Source of the DNA: Boletus sp. NGJ
Lineage: Eukaryota > Basidiomycota > Agaricomycetes > Boletales > Boletaceae
Assembly (NCBI GenBank): GCA_019096195.1
Contig: JAGTXK010000055.1
Span: 1,488,001 to 1,552,000, forward strand
Direction: 5' to 3'
DNA length: 64,000 bases
The position numbers and the translations under genes are program-made. Positions 57,110-64,000 of the stretch are shown here, in pieces (position 1 is the first letter of the stretch; every line of letters begins with the position of its first letter). The notes under the pieces are model-generated. The model was not told the origin of the DNA, ran no database searches, and was given only the letters and a program-made list of their open reading frames with translations.

Positions 57110-60100
57110 CTATGCGTGATCCGATCTTTGCCTTGAAGGGGAAAATAGTCCACCGACAACGCTTGACATCGTTTCGGTTATATGACGTTGTTGCATCTGG
57201 GTGTGTTTAACGAAGAACAACCGAACATTGGTAGAGTTCCAGATTCCTAGAGGTGACATCCCATGCACGTAGACCTCTCCCCAGATCAGCGAAGTGAGCC
57301 AGACGATGGAAGCATCCGACCACTAGTGGGATAATTAGTGGTATAGAGATTACGTAGATAAACGTACAGACCATAAATCTTCGAGGATGCACTTGGGGCT
57401 TCGGTGGAAGGACGTCTACAAGTGTCACGCTCTGCAGGAAATCTGTGATAGTACCGGCACTATTTGCCTTCTGGCGACCCGCTTGTAGATTTTGGACCTT
57501 GGGAAGGAGCTCTGAGATGACCAACATCACGGTGTCGAGAGGAAGGCTGTACGGCCGTTAGCTTGGGAAGCAGCAATCAGAGACGAAACGCTCACCCTTG
57601 CTGCCAGGAAGTCACCTGGCGCGGATGTATTAGCTCCCATTATATGTGAACACAAATAGACTCACCCATTCCTGAGTGGGTACGAAGCCGTTCCGTCCAA
57701 TGCCAGCACTTCCATTTCTCTCAGCGTTACTATCGGCGTCCAACGAGAGCGACCTCCTTTGCCTCATTTTCCCCCTGGCCTTCTCAGAAGTCGGAGTACC
57801 GGGAACGCTCTCGGAGCTTGGCGAAACGATTGGATGTGAGACAGTGGATCCCTCCTCGTCCTCCATATTTGGATCATGCGACGACTCTGCTTCCCGATCA
57901 AGAGTAACATCCTGTTGCTGCAGCAATCGAACCTTTTCTACATGCGGGTCTCCACTCTCAAGGTCGTCTTCTTGGCGACCAAGCCCTTTCCTGTTACGCT
58001 CGGGTTGGGCGACTTGTTCCTCTCTCGCAAGCTCGACACGCTTGATCTCGCGCAGTGCTCGAGCCAGGGTGAACGTGCCAAGTTGTTGGAATATTTTGTG
58101 CGCAGTGAGGATCCCATACAACAAATTAGGGTTGTCGGACAGATGATGAAATATCACTGAGTTAAACACATCAAGCCTACAGTCATCAATGAGCATATTC
58201 AATGCGATCAACGTAGACACTCACATAAAAAAGAGCAGCCTAGGGTGACTCTCGTCAGAAAGTAGAAACCGTGGGTTTGAAAATGATTTGAATATCTGAA
58301 TGAGCCGTGTCGACGAGACAACCGAGAGGTTCTTAAAGTGCGGTGCAGCATTCGACAGAGCAATGATAAGAGCAGGGTATAACGAGTTGAGCGTTCCAGA
58401 TGTTGTAGCTATCATCGAGTATATTGCCTAAATTGCGTTCAGCGGCTGCAATCAATTCTCGACGTGTTGATGCAGTGACCCACCGTAATCATGAAATCGG
58501 CAGCTGTGCCGGGCGTTGCCCATTTCACAGGTATGGATACCCTGATAGGGGTTGAAAGCTTATTGCCGAACGCAGGTTCGGCTGACAGGGTCTGGATGAT
58601 ATAAGTCAATGCACGACAGAGACCATGTTGTTCTAAACAGTAGTGAACATCAATCCAACGTGATGATAACCTTCTCATAGACATACGAGGTTTATCCTTG
58701 ATATCTAAACCATAGCACAGAAGGTACGCCAACACGTCCGTTACTTTATCAGAGTCCAAAAGGTATGCACGGAATTTCTGAAAAGTAGTTGATTGAGCGA
58801 GTGAGTGAGAAAAGCGATATAACGAATCTAACCTTGTTTAACTCGATCATTTTCCAAAACAAGATGACTAGGAGGAGTGAGCATTTGGACACGCTTGTGA
58901 TTAAACAAACCACTTACTGGTTTCCGGCACGTATGGTATGGACTTTCTAGAACCCGGAAGTAAGTTGTTCGCGATGGCGAGTTGTTGTTCCAAAGTATTC
59001 GTGATGCCATCTAATATGAAAGCAAAGTCTTGTGTACGATGCTTTGATGAGAGTTAGCACACTTCCTATATATTGACGAATGACTTGCCAACTTCGCCAA
59101 GAAATACCGAAATGCATTTGTTTTACTCGTCGGTGCGGAAATTACGGTCTCCCCGACTCCTGCTGAAGCATCGCGGGCGGGGCCACTCTGAAAGTCAAAC
59201 AACACACAAAGAACTTGCAGACACATGCCCACGAGAGCAGTTCTAGGGTCCTCTCCTTTAAATACAAGGTGATTATACGGAACTTTGCCTGCCATGCTTG
59301 CGATGGTGACATTCGTCGTTTTTGAGGAGTTTATGACCGTGTTGAGCAAGGAGCACAACAACGTCAAGACATCCCGGCGAGGGGTTTTTCGGACCACGTG
59401 AAGGGTGTAGAAAGACGGTTTACTGAATAACAACCCAGGAGAAACATACACTTGACGCGATAATAGCACAAGGAGCAGGCGCAAAACCTCGGTTTTATTC
59501 GAATCGTATTGCGTGTTCGGGCCCGGATCGGTGGTGGTACCGACACCTTTCTCCCTACGGTCAAGTCGTCACAGGCGGACTGATTACAGCAACTCAACGA
59601 GCGTACCAAATAACATAATTTATCTTGTAATGGTCGACTTGTATTTTGGTAGGCAGGGTGAACCCACAACAAAATAGAAGGTCGTTAATACAACTAAACA
59701 GTTTTTCGCCAAGAGATGGCAAAAGTGTCTTCTTTGGTTGTGGTTCAGATCCCGAACCTTGGGAGGTCGGCTTTGTCGCATCGTCGTCGTCGTCGTCGTC
59801 GTCTTCGATCACGAAGTGTGTTACTTCAGCGTGAGGTTGATTCTCGTTGTCTGCTTCTACTTTTTTCCACAGTACTTCCAGCTCGAATGCATTCGATTCA
59901 CCCTCGACTTCGAAGATGACGGGGAGTACCCTTTGGAGGACACGGATGGCATTCAAAGCCTCTTTCGTGGTATTTCGTTCCGCTGTGACGGATTTGATGA
60001 GAGATGTCGCATATGAGGCCACGGAGACACCGATTGGAGAGGGAAACGTGTGGTCAGACACCAGATTAAATAGCCGTGATGTGAGGACCCGTATCAAGGT

Positions 60101-60503
60101 AGCGACGTTTTCAGGTGCGTCCAACATCGCACGACGAACTAATCATGATTTGAGTGTTGTGCCACGTGGAGTGTACGGTATCTACGTACTGTCATGCGGC
60201 GAAATGAGCGAGAACACATCCGAGGGTGTGTCGAACAAGATGAAGTACTGCAAACGTTGAGTGAAGCACCCAGGTAGAGTGCGCGAAAAGATGACGAACC
60301 TGATCCCAGTAGCCATCATGCTCAGCAATGTTCTATGTCACAGTGACGAATATGATTGGCACATCATCGAATGAACTATAGACACGTACCCTAGTGGATA
60401 TTAGCTTGGAGATTCCCTCAGGACGACTGCGGAATGCTAGTTTGGCTTCGTCCGATAGAAGACCCAAAGGCGCGGTGAGCTTCTGGGGAAGGTTTGCAAA
60501 CAT
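57110..60503 (-). CDS. Hid1-family protein (Golgi/dense-core vesicle trafficking)
   Basis: Hid1 is a peripheral Golgi protein; its animal homologue is needed for dense-core vesicle cargo sorting. The N-terminus MFANLPQKLTAPLGLLSDEA continues to KLAFRSRPEGISKLIST. A later exon gives LDAPENVATLIRVLTSRLFN. These are followed by a poly-Asp run, SLGEKLFSCINDLLFCCGFT, LPTKIQVDHYKINYVIWEKG and EVLRLLLVLLSRQVY. The central part contains GKVPYNHLVFKGEDPRTALV, ETIILFWKMIELNKKFRAYL and SLYPALIIALSNAAPHFKNL. The C-terminal part has FNSVIFHHLSDNPNLLYGIL, a charged disordered insert, and WSDASIVWLTSLIWGEVYVH. The frame runs to a stop at 57110-57112 after RQRSDHA. Length is about 900 residues with many introns. 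The exact start is uncertain: an upstream in-frame ATG at 60563 also exists, and the family usually starts MG. Confidence 0.87.
59781..59803. repeat. (TCG)n microsatellite encoding poly-Asp in HID1
   Basis: Seven to eight TCG/GTC units on the plus strand encode a run of eight Asp on the minus strand, between VIED and ATKPTSQGSG in a low-complexity linker. Confidence 0.9.
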
Positions 60504-60632
60504 GGAGTAAGGGTTGAAGTTGTGTATGGAGTACAAACGGGAGTGTGGCAGTATATTTCTCACAGGGAATGATCCAGCACAAGTACATTTTCTAATAGTA
60601 GAATTTACAAATGGTTACTACTGTACTTCCCG

Positions 60633-63618
60633 TCAAAATTCAATCATGACTTCTTGCCAGCCCTTGGATACCTCGACACCGATGGCATTGCCAAGGGTCG
60701 TTCCACCAATCAAGCGTTGGATAGCTGGATATTCACCGTGCAAAACCACGGAAAAGATGGTGGTGGAATTGTCTATGACACGCACTGTAATTCCACCTGA
60801 CGACCTTGCGACGTGGACACTGTCAACAACCATTCCACTGGTAGGGCAAAGCGCGACAGTGGATTCGATCCCTTCCGCATACTCGTAAAGGTGGATCTCG
60901 ACATCCCGGTTAAGTGTGTAATCGGGACGACCTTTTCCCGCCGCACCTAAACACAACACACTGTTTGGCCTGACCCAAACTGGTATTTCGTCAAGTGGAA
61001 CCTTCTCGTGAACCCACGCTGGGCCAAGAATGGTGTGCTGTGGATGGAACAATGAAGTCCAGCGACCAGCAGGGATATAATATTCCGTCTCCTCCTCTTG
61101 GGGCACAAACACGGGAGCAACGAGCAACGAAGGCCCGAGCATATACTGTCGGTCAAGGCAATGAGTTGTCCTGTCATCCAAGAACTCGAGGAACATAGCG
61201 CGCGGCAATGGATGTCCATTAACGTGCGCATTAACGGCCTGGGACAAAATCGTTTGTAAAATATAATCCATCGAGATGATGAGAGGCAACTCACATGGGT
61301 GTAGATATAGGGCATGAGACGATGCTTAGTATCGAGCAATTTCGACATACTTTTTGCGGCGTCTTCGCCGTACTGCCAGGGTACGCGGTAGGAGGATGAC
61401 CCGTGTAACCTCGAGTGAGAAGAAAAGAGTCCAAAAGCCACCCAACGTTGATAGATCTCTGGTGGCGGGTGTCCCTAGAAGTAGCAGTGAAGTATCATGC
61501 TGTTCTTTGCATCAAACCACGTACCTCAAATCCTCCAATGTCATGAGACGCGAAGCCAAAACCAGATAACGTCAAGCTCAGTGCTCCGCGTAAGGCCTCA
61601 GCCATGGCCTCGAATGTAGATTCGCAATCGCCTCCCCAATGCTGACATGGAAGTGAGTATCTTTTTGAACAAGGAAGAGACGCGACCGCATACCACAGGG
61701 AATCTGTCGAAAGGTATCAGTACTCCGCATCAGATTCATTATCCTATCACCTTTGACCACCGGCCGCTGAAGCTCTAGCGAACACCACGGCCTCGCCTCT
61801 CCCGAACCTCTTCTCGAGTAGCCTAAATACTAACTCGTTGTATGCGACTGCGTATGTATTGTGCATCCTCATCGGATCTGAGCCGTCATAATATTTGATG
61901 TTAGCGTGTGGAATGCGTTCTCCGAAATCCGTCTGAAGTAAACGTTAGCCATGCAGTTGAGGAAAAGGAAAGAAATAAACCTTGAACGTATCTACGCCAA
62001 TATCAAGCAGAGCTGAAAGCTTTTTGGTGTACCATTGGCATGCCTCTGGATTTGTGACATCCAGGATTGCAAGCCCAGGCTGCCAGAGGTCCCACTGCCA
62101 GGGACTCCCGTCTGTCCTTTTGATGAAATAACCTCCTTTCACACCCTCTTCAAATATCGGAGAAAGCTGGGAGATGTAAGGATTTACTAGCAGACGATCA
62201 GCTGCTGGAATGAAGTGCGCAGAGTTGTCACTTACTCCAGACGCAAATCTTGACGTTGAACTTGCGCTTGATGTCGGAGAGGTATGCTTCGGGGTCAGGG
62301 AAGTTATCGGGATCAAAGGTGAAGGAACACCTGAAACGAAATTGACAGACTCTGAGGTTCCGGGAGCGAAGACTTACCACTCGTATTGCTTCATCCAAAA
62401 GCAGTCCAGGTGGAAAACACGAACAGGACAGTTGCGATCTTGCATACCTTGCAAGAAGCCTGCCACAGTCTCACCAGAATATGAAGTCAAGAACGACGTG
62501 GACAACCAAAGACCGAAGGTCCAAGATGGAAGTAATCTAGAGCGGGAAAGCTGAGTCGTGTCGGGCTAAATGCCAGCAGGATGCTTACGCAGGTCGCCCG
62601 GTCATGCGAGTATATCGCTCGAGGATCTGGACAAGTCGTTAGCCTGAACAAAAAGACGTAAACAAGTCTCATCAGAAAAGACTGACATCCAGAGGTTTAT
62701 CGCCGTAGATGAAGAAGTATTCCAAAGACTCTGCAGCAACGCTAACGCCAACTCTGCTTACTTTCTCACTGCCCACCTCAACCTCAACCTCGCCCGGATG
62801 GTTGATAAATACACCGTAATTCCGGTTAGTGATGTAGAATGGGACACATTTATAAGCTTGTTCACTTGAGGTGCCACCATCCCTGTTCCACACACTGACG
62901 GCTTGACCTATTCCAGTTGAGTTGAGGATTTAAATGCGGGGAAGTGGCTCTTACCATTCTTGACGAATGCCCCAAACTGTTCACCGAGGCCATAGATAAG
63001 TTCCCCCGGTGAAATATTGAGCTCAGAATGAACGTAGCGAACGCTTTCAGGTGGATGTGCTGGGTGAGGATTTGAACTCGGATCGAGTGCCAGGCAAGAG
63101 CTGTTCGCAGCGGTCCCAGTTGTCCATTTGTATGGAACATCGAATACTCCCTGATGTTTCCAGCCCGCAGCGGTCAGAGTCCGGCGTGAATCTTTGAACG
63201 TGATGGTGTATGGATTTTCAGTGATCTCGGCCGTGAGCCCAGCCGTCGACAGAATTGTGGCGGTCTCTGACTTGTGTAGCGAGACGTCCGGGATGGGGGG
63301 AACATCAGGAAATAGGGGAATTGCAGGCAATTCATCGCTGTGCTTGAAGTGATCGATACGAACGCCAATAACGCCTTGAGTTGGCGAGTAAACCTTGACG
63401 TTCAGGACTGGCCCTGCGTGGAACATGAAGGAGTTCCCCTGTCTCTGGTTTCGGTTGAGAGATGACGCACCTCCGAGAGTGTCTCCTCTGTGCCTGATGG
63501 GTCGCGTAGCTACCTGAAGTAGGACGCCATCTGATCCAGTCTTTACCTGCGTGACCTGTAAACCATAATACGCATTGACATCATGCTTGAGCAACCAAAA
63601 GCCGTCGTTGAACTTCAT
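60633..63618 (-). CDS. GH31 alpha-xylosidase (YicI-like)
   Basis: This family 31 glycoside hydrolase is likely to release alpha-xylose from xyloglucan oligosaccharides. The start [20 protein letters not shown] is typical of the YicI branch. The N-terminal beta-domain includes [20 protein letters not shown] then [20 protein letters not shown]. The catalytic barrel includes [20 protein letters not shown] and [20 protein letters not shown]. The nucleophile Asp is in [11 protein letters not shown] (near 61925, across an intron). [20 protein letters not shown] carries the acid/base Asp, followed by [20 protein letters not shown]. The C-terminal domain has [20 protein letters not shown] and [14 protein letters not shown], ending WQEVMIEF at 60633. 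No signal peptide is evident, so an intracellular enzyme is likely. About 760 residues in roughly twelve exons, frame maintained. Confidence 0.93.
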
Positions 63619-64000
63619 CGAGAATGAATCAAGAGACGACAATCACGATAATCAACCCCATCAGGTTTTAAATAAAAATGCTGGGCAGTTCGAAGCCATC
63701 GTGTGATCTTGCGCGATGCCACTTCGTGCGCAAAAACGGGCCGCAGAACGGGCCGAGTTACCCCAGCAGGCCGGTAGCTCCGAGGGGGATACATCTCAGT
63801 TCGTCTGCCGAGTATCAGGCTTGAGTTCCACTGGCAACGAGTACTGAGTAGTACAGGATACGTGCAGCTGCGACATGAGCGCTGAGATCGTTCCCTCGAG
63901 TGGTGTCTGGATAGAAACACCTTTGATCTACTCGAGTCACATATCTGATCGTCTGGGTTGCTCAGCTTATCTGAAACTTGAGGTGAGGACAACGTAATTC
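63619..64000. other. Upstream region of the GH31 gene
   Basis: This is 380 bp to the window edge. A minus-strand frame of 125 codons (63615-63992) overlaps the GH31 start and has no motif. I take the region as the GH31 promoter and leader. Confidence 0.45.

Noticed and set aside
1-64000. tRNA, rRNA or CRISPR features
   Set aside because: No convincing T-loop/anticodon arrangement, rRNA core sequence or spaced repeat array was seen on either strand.

Overview
The window is a gene-dense stretch of nuclear DNA from a filamentous basidiomycete, most likely an Agaricomycete. Almost every gene is cut by several short GT-AG introns of about 40-70 bp, intergenic distances are a few hundred bases, and the proteins match fungal families (Rsp5, Ndc80, Mog1, Cms1, Hid1, Ubc6-type E2, Mrp10, Cmc2, TmpA-type membrane protein). 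Exon boundaries were read by eye by matching frames across GT-AG junctions. Gene ends are generally firmer than internal joints.

Layout, left to right. 0-15 kb: a 5'-incomplete unknown gene, an M1 aminopeptidase, the mRNA cap guanine-N7 methyltransferase, the Nedd4/Rsp5 HECT ligase on the minus strand, and an MIT/coiled-coil protein resembling Atg38/NRBF2. 14.6-25 kb: MOG1 head-to-head with NDC80, a TmpA-type membrane protein, a DEDDh exonuclease head-to-head with CMS1, and mitochondrial ribosomal protein L31 head-to-head with SF3A1. 25-38 kb: SF3A1, a Ser/Pro-rich hypothetical, a tail-anchored Ubc6/UBE2J-type E2 head-to-head with MRP10, a NYN nuclease with two OST-HTH/LOTUS-like repeats, a TACO1/YebC protein and a SulP sulfate transporter. 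38.7-46 kb: a STRAP WD40 protein, then about 5.7 kb with no intact gene but with a decayed GID7/WDR26 copy. 45.6-64 kb: an SDR, an EST1/SMG6-like PIN protein, NDP kinase head-to-head with QCR7, transketolase head-to-head with CMC2, a decayed MCT-type transporter, HID1 and a GH31 alpha-xylosidase.

The genes are mostly housekeeping. They fall into RNA processing and decay (cap methyltransferase, SF3A1, SMG6-like, NYN-LOTUS, DEDDh exonuclease, CMS1), mitochondrial translation and respiration (MRPL31, MRP10, TACO1, QCR7, CMC2), ubiquitin and trafficking (RSP5, Ubc6-type E2, HID1), and metabolism (transketolase, NDK, SulP, GH31, SDR). I found no secondary-metabolite cluster, CRISPR array, rRNA, tRNA or recognisable transposon. 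The most unusual items are the NYN-LOTUS protein, an intron placed directly before a stop codon, two host pseudogenes in an otherwise intact region, and three very short multi-exon mitochondrial genes.
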